Shown: positions 26,404 to 35,840, numbered from the stretch's first letter. The stretch is 64,000 nt of DNA from CAZGKW01 sp964526295 (GCA_964526295.1 CAZGKW010000020.1:1-64000), one strand, 5' to 3'. Notes: generated by a model from the letters alone, not told the origin. Numbers and translations: made by a program.

Positions 26404-26540
26404 TAACCGCAGAGGCGCAGAGGGCGCAGAGAAAACCGGAGGAAGGAAGCCGCGATACGGCGGGGACCAGAGGGCTGGATGAAGGGCCCCCGCGCCGCGG
26501 TCCCCCTCACCCTTGCCCTCTCCCACCGGGGGAGAGGGAC
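26404..26540. repeat. Two dispersed repeats (CGCAGAG type and GGGAGAGG type)
   Basis: ACCGCAGAGGCGCAGAGGGC and following bases (about 26406-26434) is a repeat also found near 15392, 31739, 31914 and 54298. A CCCTCTCCCACCGGGGGAGA hairpin (about 26517-26540) belongs to the family arrayed at 2981-3328. Together they fill the spacer between two minus-strand genes. Confidence 0.7.
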
Positions 26541-26554
26541 TCCATACAGCACCG

Positions 26555-27802
26555 CTATCGCCGTCGGCGCGAGGGGACCGCCACCACGTCGCACTCGGTG
26601 TACGCCCCGTCGGCGTCCTTGACGTACCGCGTCTCCAGGACGAGCCCCGCGTGGTGCCGGCATCGGAGGACGGGCGGCCCGCCGTCCGCCGCGGGGACCA
26701 GCTCGTAGCTTGAATCGGCCCGCTTGTCCCGGTGGTTCGGACACACGAACAGCGGCGCCAGCCTCTCGGTGTCCTCGCTGTCGATGGCATAGCCGTCATC
26801 CGCACGGAGCTCCCACTTCCCGAACCGGCCCTCCAGGACGGCCTTCCGGTACGCCGCCATCGTCTTCGGCATGGGGAGCTTCCCATGGGCCTCCATGAGG
26901 AGCGAGCCGAGGACCTCCAGGTGTCGGCGGCACGTCATCTCGCTGGACGGTTCCAGGGCCTCGACGTACGCCTGCCACCGCTTCCGGAAGCCCTCGTAGT
27001 CGGCCCCGAACGTCCGGAGCCAGGCGGCCCGGGCCGGTTCGTCGCGGGCCAGGTAGTACATGTACTGGAGGAACGCCGCCCGGTACCGGGTCTGGTCGGC
27101 GTAGGCGAGGAAGTGGACCATCGACCACGCCTGGCAGTACTGGAGCTGGGCTTCCGGCGTCTCCTCGCGGACGTGCCCGCCCCATTGCTCGTAAGACATC
27201 GAGAGCATCTCTCGGATCGGGATGGGCTTGTCCTCGGCCAGGGCGCGTCGCAGCACAGCCAGCCGTCCGGCCGGCACCTGCCCCACTTCCATCCCCTCGC
27301 CGGTGAACTCGGCGTGCTCGTAGAACACGGCCAGGCCCTCGTTCAGCCACACCGGGCAGGTCGGGCCGATGAAGTGCATCACGAACTGGTGGGTGCCCTC
27401 GTGGCGGAGCGTCCGGAGAATGATGTCCAGCTCGTCGGCCTTGGCCCAGCAGGCCAGGACGTCCTTCCCCGGAGAGAACACGCCCCGCGAGCCCCGCACC
27501 TTCTCGCCCAGCTCCGACAGGTACCGCTCCCGGCTCTCGTAGACCAGGACGTGCAGGCGGCTGAAGCCGACCTTGGGCTTGATCTTGCCCATCCGCCGAT
27601 AGAGCTCGCGAAAGAGGACCTCCTGCTGGCTGGCCACCGTCTGGCCGGCCTCCTCGGTCAGGTCGGTCCGGATGCGATAGTGGGGGGTCTCGATGAGCAG
27701 GTCGGGGCCGTGCTTTCGGACGGGCCACGGCCCGGCCTCAACCGTCGTGGAGGCGAACGCTGCGAATGCAAGGGCGGTGACGATCGTGGAGCGGTATGTC
27801 AT
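26555..27802 (-). CDS. DUF1570-type secreted metallopeptidase-like protein
   Basis: A 415-residue exported protein with a signal peptide (MTYRSTIVTALAFAAFASTT, cleavage near VEA-G). RHEGTHQFVMHF carries the HExxH zinc motif, and WLNEGLAVFYE supplies the third (Glu) ligand 20-odd residues later, the gluzincin pattern of DUF1570/peptidase-MA-like proteins. The N-terminal region before it (HYRIRTDLTEE...) is the usual lead-in. The C-terminal ~130 residues contain CPNH and CRHH, a possible second zinc site. Likely a periplasmic protease or protease-like protein; substrate unknown. The family is frequent in Planctomycetota. Confidence 0.8.
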   Translation of the reverse strand: MTYRSTIVTALAFAAFASTTVEAGPWPVRKHGPDLLIETPHYRIRTDLTEEAGQTVASQQEVLFRELYRRMGKIKPKVGFSRLHVLVYESRERYLSELGEKVRGSRGVFSPGKDVLACWAKADELDIILRTLRHEGTHQFVMHFIGPTCPVWLNEGLAVFYEHAEFTGEGMEVGQVPAGRLAVLRRALAEDKPIPIREMLSMSYEQWGGHVREETPEAQLQYCQAWSMVHFLAYADQTRYRAAFLQYMYYLARDEPARAAWLRTFGADYEGFRKRWQAYVEALEPSSEMTCRRHLEVLGSLLMEAHGKLPMPKTMAAYRKAVLEGRFGKWELRADDGYAIDSEDTERLAPLFVCPNHRDKRADSSYELVPAADGGPPVLRCRHHAGLVLETRYVKDADGAYTECDVVAVPSRRRR

Positions 27803-28274
27803 GGCTTTCCCGTCAGGTTATACGCCCGCCGAAGCATCTTATGCAGCGGCGATTGCGGAAGCAAGTCGCCGACGGGGACGGCCGCCCCGGGCGTCATCGG
27901 AAAACGAGAGAGAGGACGGCCTTTGTTAAACTGGGCAACTTGGCGAAAACGGCTAACAGGAATGGCCCCCCGGGCCACAGAGATTTCTTCTCCGCGTTTC
28001 GGTCCGCAGACGGCGGAAACGCCGTATCCACTTGTCAATAAACAACTTACAGAGATCGGGTCAGCCGGATCTCCCATTCAAGACCCCCTTCCCGCCCGCC
28101 GATACTAGGAGTGCCGCAGCGAGGTCCACAACGCCGGACTCGCTTGGAGCGCCGAAACCAAGGGGCAGACCCGGGCCAGGGCTGATCGACCCACGCCTCA
28201 GCCGAACCGGGCACCACGGTCGGACCGGCGTCGCCGCGTCAGGCCCGCCATGGGGCGGAACAGGAGCCGAGACG
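27803..28274. other. Intergenic region, no clear gene
   Basis: About 470 bases of lower GC than the coding regions. A frame running into the FlgM-like gene from TTG 28032 (starting MSINNLQRSGQP) lacks a binding site and has AT-rich third positions unlike real genes here. A weak TTCAGA/GATACT pair (28078-28106, 17-base spacer) might drive the downstream gene. Confidence 0.5.
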
Positions 28275-28544
28275 ATGAGCCGTCACGACAGAGACTTGAG
28301 ACGAAAGCTGGTCCACCAGGACCTCGAAGCGGAGCTGGCCTGGGAGGCCCCGGGCCCGCCACCCATGACCGACGGGCCCGACCTGTCGGACTCGCTGCGG
28401 CTGCTGGAGAAGGTCCGCCGCCTGCCGGAAGTCCGGTTCGAGAAAGTCGAGGAGATGCGTCGGCTGATCGACCGGGGCGAGTTCGAGACCGAGGAGCGTA
28501 TCGACGGCACCGTCCGCCGACTGATGGATGAACTCGGGCCCTAG
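28275..28544 (+). CDS. FlgM-like anti-sigma-28 protein
   Basis: An 89-residue small acidic protein whose C-terminal half matches the FlgM core: VRRLPEVRFEKVEEMRRLID then RGEFETEERIDGTVRRLMDE. FlgM binds and inhibits the flagellar sigma factor FliA until the hook is complete. The N-terminal half (LRRKLVHQDLEAELAWEAP) is unlike classical FlgM and no flagellar genes are in the window, so the partner is uncertain. AGGAG lies eight bases before ATG 28275. A strong terminator follows at 28615-28655, so this is a one-gene transcript. Confidence 0.65.
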   Translation: MSRHDRDLRRKLVHQDLEAELAWEAPGPPPMTDGPDLSDSLRLLEKVRRLPEVRFEKVEEMRRLIDRGEFETEERIDGTVRRLMDELGP

Positions 28545-28614
28545 CTGCGGTGGCTAGTGCCTTCACGTTTCCGATGTGAGGAGGTTGAATCGCAGGACGT
28601 TGGCAGTCGGGCAG

Positions 28615-28655
28615 GGAGCCGGACCGGCGCGGGGCCGGTCCGGCTCCGATTTTTT
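28615..28655 (+). terminator. Intrinsic terminator after flgM-like gene
   Basis: GGAGCCGGACCGGC pairs with GCCGGTCCGGCTCC around a short GCGGG loop and is followed by a six-base T-run starting at 28650. Confidence 0.85.
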
Positions 28656-28748
28656 GCGCCCGCCCCGCAGCCGGACCGGAGCACGCCCGGCGGCCCTGGC
28701 GCATAGGCACGGCCCCATTTTCGAGCCGTCACGGGCCCTCCGAAATCG

Positions 28749-28754
28749 TATAAT
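28749..28754 (+). promoter_or_regulatory. Possible -10 box for the DUF4159 gene
   Basis: A perfect TATAAT in otherwise GC-rich DNA. The -35 position (about 28726, CCGTCA) is poor. The implied leader before the gene at 28915 is about 155 bases and includes G-runs. Confidence 0.4.
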
Positions 28755-28914
28755 CAGGGGAGCGGATCGGCAGAGGGGTCAGCCTCTCGGGGGGGGGCTT
28801 TTCGGCGACACCTCGCCCCGCGAATGCCGATTTAAGGGACGCAAGGCCACGTCACCCCGGCATGGTCCCGGGGGCTTCGACCGGCTTATCCGCGCAACCG
28901 TGGAGGATGCGCCC

Positions 28915-30447
28915 ATGTCTTCCGGAGACGCGAAGCCGTTCCGGGTCGCCGTCGTTCTGGCGGTCCTCGTCGCAGCGGCGGCCGTGGCATCCCTGGCGAC
29001 CGAGGCGTCGGCCCAGCCCCGGACGTGCGGCCCGCCGCCCAAGGCCACCCCCCAGCGCCGGACGGCGGCCGAATCGTTCCCGCCGCTTCCGCTTCCGGCC
29101 ACGCCGCTCAGGCGGTCCGAGAAGAAGCGCCAGCCCAGCCCGCCGGCCCTCGTCGGGAAGGTCGTCCTCGGCGACGTCAAGTGGGTCACCCGCGACGGCC
29201 AGCGGTATTCCTACCGCGACTGGATGACCGACCCGGAGGACATCACGAACCTCCTCCACTGGACCAACCGCCAGCTCAACATCCGGTACCGGGCGGTGGA
29301 TACGGCCCTGCCCGAGTTCTCCTACGACCCGACGGAGCTGCCGATCCTGTACTTCACGGGGCACGACGCGTTCGCCGTGCCCGACTCGCTGCTGCCGAAG
29401 CTCCAGCAGTACTGCATCGACGGCGGCACGATCCTCGGCGACGCCTGCTGCGGGGCGCCCGATTTCGATGCGGCGTTCCGGGCCCTGGCCCAGCGCCTGT
29501 TCCCCCGCCGGCCGATGAAGCAGCTTCCCCCGGACCACCCCCTCTACTCGTCGTTCTACAACATCTCGCGGATCAAGTACATGAAAGAGGGGAAGACCTG
29601 GACCGAGGCCCCGTGCCTGGAGGCCGTCAGCATCGGCTGCCGGGCCGCCATCATCTACACCGGCGGCTACGACTGCTCCTGCGGATGGGACGGCCATATC
29701 CACGAGCACGGCCAGCGGATCGTCCCGAGCGACGCTCGCAACATCGGCGCCAACATCATCACCTACTGCCTGGCCACGTACGAGCTGGGCCGGTTCCTCT
29801 CCACCGAGCGGGTCTACCACCAGGCGGGCGAACCGACCCGCGACCAGCTCGTCATCGCCCAGGTCCATCACGACGGCGACTGGGACCCTCAGCCGTCGAG
29901 CCTGGCGATCCTCCTGAAGTCCCTGGCCGAGAACACCACCGTCGCGGTCAAGTTCAAGAAGGAAAACGTCGACCTGAGGAGCGTCGACGCCTTCGCCCAT
30001 CCCATCCTCTACATGACGGGCCACGAGGACTTCGTCCTGAAGGAGGAAGAGGTCCGGAACCTGCGGCGGTACCTGCACGCGGGCGGGGTGCTGTTCGGGA
30101 ACGCCTGCTGCGGCCGGAAGTCGTTCGACGAGGCGTTCCGCCGGGAGATCGCGCGGGTCTTTCCGGACCGGAAGCTCTCACGGGTCCCGCTGGAGCATCC
30201 GCTGTACCGGAGCGTGTTCCCCGTGCGGGAGGTGGCCTACACGCCGCTCGTGGAGCACGAGCACCCGGGCCTCAGGAGCCCGACGCTGGAAGGCATCAGC
30301 CTCGAGAACCAGCTCCGCGTCATCTATAGCCCGTTCGGACTCGTCAACGGGTGGTCGGGGGCCCCGAACCCGTACGCCCGGGGCTACGAAAGCACCGACG
30401 CCCTCAAGGTGGGGATCAACGTCCTGGTCTACGCGATGACGCACTGA
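28915..30447 (+). CDS. Exported protein with two DUF4159 domains
   Basis: A 510-residue exported protein. A signal peptide (VAVVLAVLVAAAAVASLA, cleavage near ASAQ) and a Pro-rich linker lead to two tandem DUF4159 domains. Paired motifs: LPILYFTGHDAF and HPILYMTGHEDF; GGTILGDACCG and GGVLFGNACCG; FDAAFRALAQRLFP and FDEAFRREIARVFP; HPLYSSFYNI and HPLYRSVFPV. DUF4159 has a glutamine-amidotransferase-like fold of unknown activity, and the conserved ACCG is striking. GGAGG lies eight bases before ATG 28915. In Planctomycetota these genes often travel with MoxR ATPases, and one follows here. Confidence 0.82.
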   Translation: MSSGDAKPFRVAVVLAVLVAAAAVASLATEASAQPRTCGPPPKATPQRRTAAESFPPLPLPATPLRRSEKKRQPSPPALVGKVVLGDVKWVTRDGQRYSYRDWMTDPEDITNLLHWTNRQLNIRYRAVDTALPEFSYDPTELPILYFTGHDAFAVPDSLLPKLQQYCIDGGTILGDACCGAPDFDAAFRALAQRLFPRRPMKQLPPDHPLYSSFYNISRIKYMKEGKTWTEAPCLEAVSIGCRAAIIYTGGYDCSCGWDGHIHEHGQRIVPSDARNIGANIITYCLATYELGRFLSTERVYHQAGEPTRDQLVIAQVHHDGDWDPQPSSLAILLKSLAENTTVAVKFKKENVDLRSVDAFAHPILYMTGHEDFVLKEEEVRNLRRYLHAGGVLFGNACCGRKSFDEAFRREIARVFPDRKLSRVPLEHPLYRSVFPVREVAYTPLVEHEHPGLRSPTLEGISLENQLRVIYSPFGLVNGWSGAPNPYARGYESTDALKVGINVLVYAMTH

Positions 30448-30454
30448 TTCTCCG

Positions 30455-30539
30455 GGACAGGCTGCGCACAGAGCTGGACGGAGCCGACCGGCACCGCATG
30501 GCATTGTGCCGCAACGCAGCAGCCTGTCCTCCTTTTTTT
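30455..30539 (+). terminator. Terminator between DUF4159 and moxR genes
   Basis: GGACAGGCTGC (about 30455-30465) pairs perfectly with GCAGCCTGTCC (30519-30529). An inner CGGCA/TGCCG stem is possible, and a seven-base T-run (30533-30539) follows. It ends only 27 bases before the moxR start codon, leaving no space for a promoter after it, so moxR needs read-through or a promoter inside the hairpin. Confidence 0.7.
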
Positions 30540-30565
30540 GCCGCCTGCCGGGGAGGAGGACGCCG

Positions 30566-31717
30566 TTGGCCGAGAAGACCGGCATCCGAAGCCAGGAGGA
30601 GCTCCGCGTCGTCGAGCAGCTCGGCGAGGCACGGAACCTGCTCCTGAAGGAGATCCACAAGGTCATCATCGGCCAGGGCGAGGTCATCGAGCAGCTCCTC
30701 CTGGCCATGTTCTCCCGGGGCCACTGTCTGATGGTCGGCGTGCCGGGCCTGGCGAAGACCCTCCTCGTCTCGACCATCGCCAGCGTCCTGAAGCTGAAGT
30801 TCAACCGCATCCAGTTCACCCCTGACCTGATGCCGTCCGACATCACCGGCACCGACGTCATCGAGGAGAACCGGTCGACGGGCCAGCGGGAGTTCCGCTT
30901 CATCCACGGGCCGCTCTTCGCCAACATCATCCTGGCCGACGAGATCAACCGGACGCCTCCGAAGACCCAGGCCGCCCTGCTCCAGGCCATGCAGGAGTAC
31001 CACGTCACTGCCGGCGGCAACACCTACGAGCTGGACCTTCCGTTCTTCGTCCTCGCGACCCAGAACCCCATCGAGCAGGAGGGCACCTATCCCCTGCCCG
31101 AGGCCCAGCTCGACCGCTTCATGTTCATGGTCAACGTGGGTTACCCTCCGCGGGAGGACGAACGCCAGATCGTCAAAACGACCACCGCCGAGCCCGACTA
31201 CGACCTGCGGTTCGTCCTGGGCGGCAAGGACATCCTGAACATCCAGCGGATCGTCCGCCGCGTCCCGGTCTCCGAGCACGTCGTCGACTACGCCGTGAAC
31301 CTGGCCCGGGCGACGCGGCCCGGGACCTCCGACGCCCCCCAGTTCATCAACGAGTGGCTCACCTGGGGCGCGGGTCCCCGGGCGGCCCAGTATCTCGTCC
31401 TGGGGGCCAAGGCCGGCGCCATCTTCAACGGCCGCGTCCACGTCACCTGCGACGACGTCCGCCGGATCACCCACCCGGTCCTGAGGCACCGGCTGTTCAC
31501 GAACTTCAACGCCGACGCCGAGGGCGTCACGCCGACGCGGATCATCGACCGGCTCCTGGAGACCGTGCCCGAGCCGACGCCGGAGGACTATCGCGGCACG
31601 ACGGCCGGCCCGAAGCTGAAGCGTGCCGCGCCCCCCCTGTCGGCTAAAGGGCCCGCCGGCCAAGGCGACGTCCCCGCCTCCGAGATCAAGGTCATCGAGC
31701 CCGGCCAGGGCGAGTAG
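30566..31717 (+). CDS. MoxR-family AAA+ ATPase
   Basis: A 383-residue MoxR AAA+ ATPase, a chaperone-like motor that usually activates or loads partner proteins with vWA domains. The Walker A region is GVPGLAKTLL. Walker B is IILADEINRTPPKTQAALLQ, sensor 1 is FFVLATQNPIEQEGTYPLPE and the arginine finger region is AQLDRFMF, all intact. The start is TTG 30566, with GGAGGAGG just upstream; there is no suitable ATG. The C-terminal ~40 residues are an uncommon disordered extension. The usual DUF58 and vWA partners are not next to it. The DUF4159 protein upstream is the nearest known associate. Confidence 0.88.
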   Translation: MAEKTGIRSQEELRVVEQLGEARNLLLKEIHKVIIGQGEVIEQLLLAMFSRGHCLMVGVPGLAKTLLVSTIASVLKLKFNRIQFTPDLMPSDITGTDVIEENRSTGQREFRFIHGPLFANIILADEINRTPPKTQAALLQAMQEYHVTAGGNTYELDLPFFVLATQNPIEQEGTYPLPEAQLDRFMFMVNVGYPPREDERQIVKTTTAEPDYDLRFVLGGKDILNIQRIVRRVPVSEHVVDYAVNLARATRPGTSDAPQFINEWLTWGAGPRAAQYLVLGAKAGAIFNGRVHVTCDDVRRITHPVLRHRLFTNFNADAEGVTPTRIIDRLLETVPEPTPEDYRGTTAGPKLKRAAPPLSAKGPAGQGDVPASEIKVIEPGQGE

Positions 31718-31737
31718 GCCTTCCACGCCGGGTCTTT

Positions 31738-31935
31738 CACCGCAGAGGTCGCTGAGACCGCAGAGAGAAACGGCGCGCGCCTGACTGATTTGACCGTGTT
31801 CTGTAAGCTGAACGGAAGCGCGTCCCCTCTCCCGCAGAGGGGAGAGGGGATTCCTGGCCTCGCCGGCCCACAGGACTGCCGTTGCTGTTGACGCCCGTCC
31901 CTGCCGTTTGCCGCGATCTCTGCGTTCTCCCCGGT
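31738..31935. repeat. CGCAGAG repeat pair with GGGAGAGG hairpin
   Basis: CACCGCAGAGGTCGCTGAGA at about 31738 and the opposite-orientation CCGCGATCTCTGCGTTCTCC at about 31912 flank a CCCTCTCCCGCAGAGGGGAG hairpin near 31826-31851. The 300-base spacer between moxR and the P-type ATPase otherwise holds no gene. Confidence 0.6.
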
Positions 31936-32020
31936 CGGGTCCCGACCCAGGTTCGCAATCCTGTTGCGGGCGGGCCGGCCATCGGGCAGAATGGGACGCT
32001 TCGCACCGGGAGAGGTCACC

Positions 32021-34678
32021 TTGGCCGAAGAGTCCCACGACTGGCATGCCCTGGAGCCGGCCGCCGCGGCCGGGGCCCTCGGCTCCGACCTCGAGCGCGG
32101 CCTCTCGGAAGAGGAAGCCCGACGCCGCCTAGACGAGCACGGCCCCAACGCCCTGCCGCGCGGCAAGCGGCGGACGCTGCCCGGCATGTTTCTGGGGCAG
32201 TTCAAAGACTTCCTCATCTGGGTCCTCATCGCGGCCGCCCTCGTCTCGGCCGGCGTCGGGGAGACCACCGACGCCATCGTCATCGCCGCCATCCTTGTCC
32301 TCAATGCCGTCCTTGGCGTCGCCCAGGAATACAAGGCCAACCAGGCCCTCGAGGCCCTGAAAGAATACACCGTCCCGGAGGCCGAGGTCATCCGCGGCGG
32401 CACGCCCGAGCGGGCCAGTGCCGAGGCCGTCGTGCCGGGCGACCTGGTGGCCCTCCGCGAAGGGGCGTCCGTGCCGGCCGACCTGCGGCTCGTCGAGGTC
32501 CACAGCCTCCACGTCGACGAGTCGGCCCTGACGGGCGAGTCGGTGGCGGTGGAGAAGACCGTCGAGCCGCTCGCGGCCGACCTCGCCCCCCCCGAGCGGC
32601 GAAACCTCGCCTTCGCCGGGACGACCGTCACGTCGGGCCGCGGCATCGGCCTGGTGGTCGCGACGGGCTTGGACCGCGAGATCGGCCGAATCGCCGGCAT
32701 GCTCGAGGCGGCCGTCGACGAGGCCACGCCCCTGGAGAAGCGCCTGGCCCGCTTCGGCCGGGTCCTCGGCATCGTGACGCTCGTCGTCTGCGCCGCGGCG
32801 TTCGGCCTCGGCGTCCTCCGCGGCCACGACCTGCTCGAGGTCTTCATGACGGCCGTCAGCCTGGCCGTCGCGGCCATCCCCGAAGGCCTGCCCGCCATCG
32901 TCACGGTGGCCCTGGCGCTGGGCGTCTACCGGATGAGCCGGTACCACGCCATCGTCCGCAAAATGCCCGCCGTCGAGACGCTCGGCTGCGCGACCGTCAT
33001 CTGCACCGACAAGACCGGCACCCTGACCGAGAACCGGATGACGGTGACCGAGGCGGTCCCGGCGTCGGCCCTTCTCGGCGAGGCCGGCGACGCGGACGCG
33101 GGTGAGGCCGGCGGCGACGGCCGGGGCCGCCTGGCCCGCATCGCCGCCCTGTGCAACGACGCCGCCGTCGAGGAAAAGAGCGGCGAGCGGGTCGGCGACC
33201 CGACGGAGCTGGCCCTGGTGGAGTTCGCCGCAAAGGAGGGCCTCGACGTCGACGCGCTCCGCCGCGACCATCCCCGCCTGGGCGAGGTCCCGTTCGACTC
33301 CGACCGGAAGCGGATGAGCACCCTTCACGAGATGGCCGACGGCCGCCGCATCTTCGCCAAGGGGGCCCCGGAGGCCATCCTCCAGCGGTGCGCCGTCTGG
33401 GAAGCGGGCGGCCAGACCCGCCCCCTCACCGACGCGGACCGCCGGGCCGTCCTGGAGAAGGTCGAGGCGATGGCCGCGTCGGCGCTGCGGGTCCTGGCGT
33501 ACGCCTGGAAGGACGCCGGGGGCGGTTCGGACCTCTCGCCGGAAGACGAGTCGGACCTGGTCTTCGCCGGTTTGACGGGCATGCGCGACCCGCCCCGCGA
33601 GGAGGTGCCGGACGCCCTCGCCGAGGCCCACGGGGCCGGCATCCGCACCATGATGATGACGGGCGACAACCTGGTGACGGCCCGAGCCATCGCCGCCGAC
33701 CTCGGGATGCTCGACGAGGGCGACGAGGCCGTCACCGGCCAGGAGCTGGCCGAAATGCCCGACGAGCTCCTGGCGGAGCGGGCCGGCCACATCCGCGTCT
33801 TCGCCCGCGTCTGGCCGGAGCAGAAGCTCAAGATCGTCCGGGCCCTCCAGTCAGGCGGCCGGGTGGTGGCGATGACCGGCGACGGCGTCAACGACGCCCC
33901 CGCCCTCCAGCAGGCCGACATCGGCGTCGCCATGGGCCGCGGGGGGACCGACGTGGCGAAGCAGGCGGCCGACCTCGTCCTGACGGACGACAACTTCGCC
34001 ACGATCGTCCGGGCCGTCCACCAGGGCCGCATCATCTTCGACAACATCCGCAAGTTCGTCTCGTACCTGCTGGCGTGCAACCTGGGCGAGATGCTGGCCA
34101 TCCTGGCGCCCTACGCCATCGGTTGGAAGGCCCCCCTGGTTCCCGTCCAGATCCTGATCATCAACCTCGTGACCGACGGTCTGCCGGCAATGGCGCTGGG
34201 GGTCGACGCCCCGGAGCCGGACATCATGAAGCGCCGGCCCCGGCCGCCCTCGGAGGGCATCCTGACCCGCCTGGGCGGGGCCACGGTCGGCGTCAACGCC
34301 CTGTTCATCGCCCTGGCGGCGGTGGTGGCGTTCGCCCTGGTGTTCGATCCGGCCGACGAGGAAGCGACGCTCGCGCCGGCCCGGACGATGGCCTTCGTGA
34401 CGCTGGCCCTGGCGGAGCTGTGGCGGGCCCAGGCCGCCCGGTCCGACCGGCGATCGATCTGGCAGATCAACCCGCTGACGAACCGGCCGATGATCGGGGC
34501 CTGCCTCGCCAGTGCCCTGGTGGTCCTGGCGGTGGTCCTGGTGCCGCCGCTGCAGCCGATCGCCGGGACGACGGCCCTCTCGGCGCATCAGTGGGGAATC
34601 GCTCTTGCTTTGTCGGGGGTCCCTCTCGTAGCCTATGAGATGTGGAAGCTGGCGAAACGGGGCCTCGCCGGCCGATAG
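32021..34678 (+). CDS. P-type Ca2+-transporting ATPase (IIA-like)
   Basis: An 885-residue P2A-type cation pump that exports Ca2+, or possibly Mn2+, using ATP. All motifs are present: TGES (actuator), PEGLPAIVT in M4, DKTGTLTEN with the phosphorylated Asp, FDSDRKRMS and KGAPE in the nucleotide domain, TGDN, and TGDGVNDAPALQQADIGVAMG in the hinge. M5 has CNLGE (N...E) and M6 has NLVTDGLPAMALG, as in SERCA-like pumps, and about ten membrane segments are visible. Start TTG 32021 follows GGGAGAGG; ATG 31991 would add ten unlikely residues. Intergenic repeats separate it from moxR; an SGNH hydrolase follows 27 bases later. Confidence 0.92.
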   Translation: MAEESHDWHALEPAAAAGALGSDLERGLSEEEARRRLDEHGPNALPRGKRRTLPGMFLGQFKDFLIWVLIAAALVSAGVGETTDAIVIAAILVLNAVLGVAQEYKANQALEALKEYTVPEAEVIRGGTPERASAEAVVPGDLVALREGASVPADLRLVEVHSLHVDESALTGESVAVEKTVEPLAADLAPPERRNLAFAGTTVTSGRGIGLVVATGLDREIGRIAGMLEAAVDEATPLEKRLARFGRVLGIVTLVVCAAAFGLGVLRGHDLLEVFMTAVSLAVAAIPEGLPAIVTVALALGVYRMSRYHAIVRKMPAVETLGCATVICTDKTGTLTENRMTVTEAVPASALLGEAGDADAGEAGGDGRGRLARIAALCNDAAVEEKSGERVGDPTELALVEFAAKEGLDVDALRRDHPRLGEVPFDSDRKRMSTLHEMADGRRIFAKGAPEAILQRCAVWEAGGQTRPLTDADRRAVLEKVEAMAASALRVLAYAWKDAGGGSDLSPEDESDLVFAGLTGMRDPPREEVPDALAEAHGAGIRTMMMTGDNLVTARAIAADLGMLDEGDEAVTGQELAEMPDELLAERAGHIRVFARVWPEQKLKIVRALQSGGRVVAMTGDGVNDAPALQQADIGVAMGRGGTDVAKQAADLVLTDDNFATIVRAVHQGRIIFDNIRKFVSYLLACNLGEMLAILAPYAIGWKAPLVPVQILIINLVTDGLPAMALGVDAPEPDIMKRRPRPPSEGILTRLGGATVGVNALFIALAAVVAFALVFDPADEEATLAPARTMAFVTLALAELWRAQAARSDRRSIWQINPLTNRPMIGACLASALVVLAVVLVPPLQPIAGTTALSAHQWGIALALSGVPLVAYEMWKLAKRGLAGR

Positions 34679-34705
34679 ACTAAGGACCGGGCAAGGAGAC
34701 TCTCC

Positions 34706-35716
34706 ATGAAACGATCGACGGTTACCTGTTGGCTCGCGGCGGTCGGGGCGGTCACCGTCCTCACAGGCACGGCCGGCGCCGCCGAGCCCGCGGCGAAGCG
34801 CATCCTGTGCTTCGGCGACTCCAACACCGAGGCCCTCAACGTCCAGCCGAACCAGGCATGGCCTGAGGTCCTGGAGCAGATCATGCCCGGCGTCGTCACC
34901 CTCAACGCCGGCGCCGATTCCCGGACCGTCGGCCAGGAGGAGGGCCAGCGCAACGGTCTGGAGTCCATCGAACCGGCGCTCCAGGCGGCCGGCGTGGCCG
35001 ACGAAGTCATCGTCATGCTCGGCACGAACGACATGAAGGGCTCGCTGTGGCAGGCCGGCGGCGGGGCCAACGGCGTCGCCAAGCGGCTGGTCGACCTCGT
35101 CGGCAAGATCAAGGCCTACAGGTCCGACGGCCGGCCGGCCCCTCGGATCACTCTCGTCGCACCGCCTCCGGTCCATCCGGGCAAGCTGGCCGAGCGGTTC
35201 AGGACGCCGGAGATGTTTCTCGGGGCGAACTCGCGGGTCCGTGCCCTGATCGTCCGCTACCAGGCCATCGCCCTGGCCCACAACCTGCGGTTCGTCAACC
35301 TGCCCGTGGCCATCGCCAACGAGATCGAGGACATCGTCACCGAAGACGGCGTCCATTTCAACGCCCAGGGCCATCGCCGGATCGCCGAGACGATCGCCGG
35401 CGTCATTGGGGACAGCCGGCCCCCCGCCCCCCCGGCCAACGTCACCGCCATCAACTACGCACTGCTCGACCTGGACGGCACGACGGCGCACGTCACCACC
35501 CGCGTCGAATGGGAGAAGTCGCCGTCGGAGGACGTGATCGGCTACCGGATCCACCTGGGGGCGGACGGACCGCTGATCGCCGTCACGGGCCGGACGATCG
35601 TCGCTCTGCCGGGCAATTTCCAGGGACTGGTCATCGTGGCCCGCGATGCAGCCGGAAACGACAGTCCGCCTGCCGCCCAGCCTGAAACCGAAGAGATCAG
35701 GACCGGGGCACCGTAA
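34706..35716 (+). CDS. Secreted SGNH/GDSL hydrolase
   Basis: A 336-residue exported esterase-like protein. A signal peptide (STVTCWLAAVGAVTVLTGTA, cleavage near GAAE) is followed by the SGNH domain: block I ILCFGDSNTEALN with the nucleophile Ser, Gly in LNAGADSRTVGQ, block III VMLGTNDMKG with Asn, and block V EDGVHFNAQGHRRIA with Asp/His. The last ~90 residues form a fibronectin-III-like beta sandwich (RVEWEKSPSEDVIGYRIHLG). It may remove acyl groups from surface polysaccharide. It may be cotranscribed with the P-type ATPase 27 bases upstream. Length fits a secreted single-domain hydrolase plus appendage. Confidence 0.85.
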   Translation: MKRSTVTCWLAAVGAVTVLTGTAGAAEPAAKRILCFGDSNTEALNVQPNQAWPEVLEQIMPGVVTLNAGADSRTVGQEEGQRNGLESIEPALQAAGVADEVIVMLGTNDMKGSLWQAGGGANGVAKRLVDLVGKIKAYRSDGRPAPRITLVAPPPVHPGKLAERFRTPEMFLGANSRVRALIVRYQAIALAHNLRFVNLPVAIANEIEDIVTEDGVHFNAQGHRRIAETIAGVIGDSRPPAPPANVTAINYALLDLDGTTAHVTTRVEWEKSPSEDVIGYRIHLGADGPLIAVTGRTIVALPGNFQGLVIVARDAAGNDSPPAAQPETEEIRTGAP

Positions 35717-35762
35717 GGAGGGCGCCGCGGCGGCGTTCGGAACGTCCTGGGGACCGATAGAA

Positions 35763-35793
35763 CGGGCGGCGGGTCCAGGGACCTGCCGCCCGT
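35763..35793. terminator. Hairpin between convergent genes
   Basis: CGGGCGGCGGGTCC and its near-complement GGACCTGCCGCCCG form a strong stem 50 bases after the SGNH gene and facing the end of the membrane-protein gene at 35841. There is no T-run on either strand, so termination is an inference from position. Confidence 0.4.
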
Positions 35794-35840
35794 CGTGTCT
35801 GCGGGTCAGCCGGCGCGGCCGGTCGCGCAGTCGATCGCCT

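Noticed and set aside
28032..28274. N-terminal extension of the FlgM-like gene from TTG 28032
   Set aside because: No ribosome binding site, AT-rich third positions, while ATG 28275 has AGGAG at proper distance.
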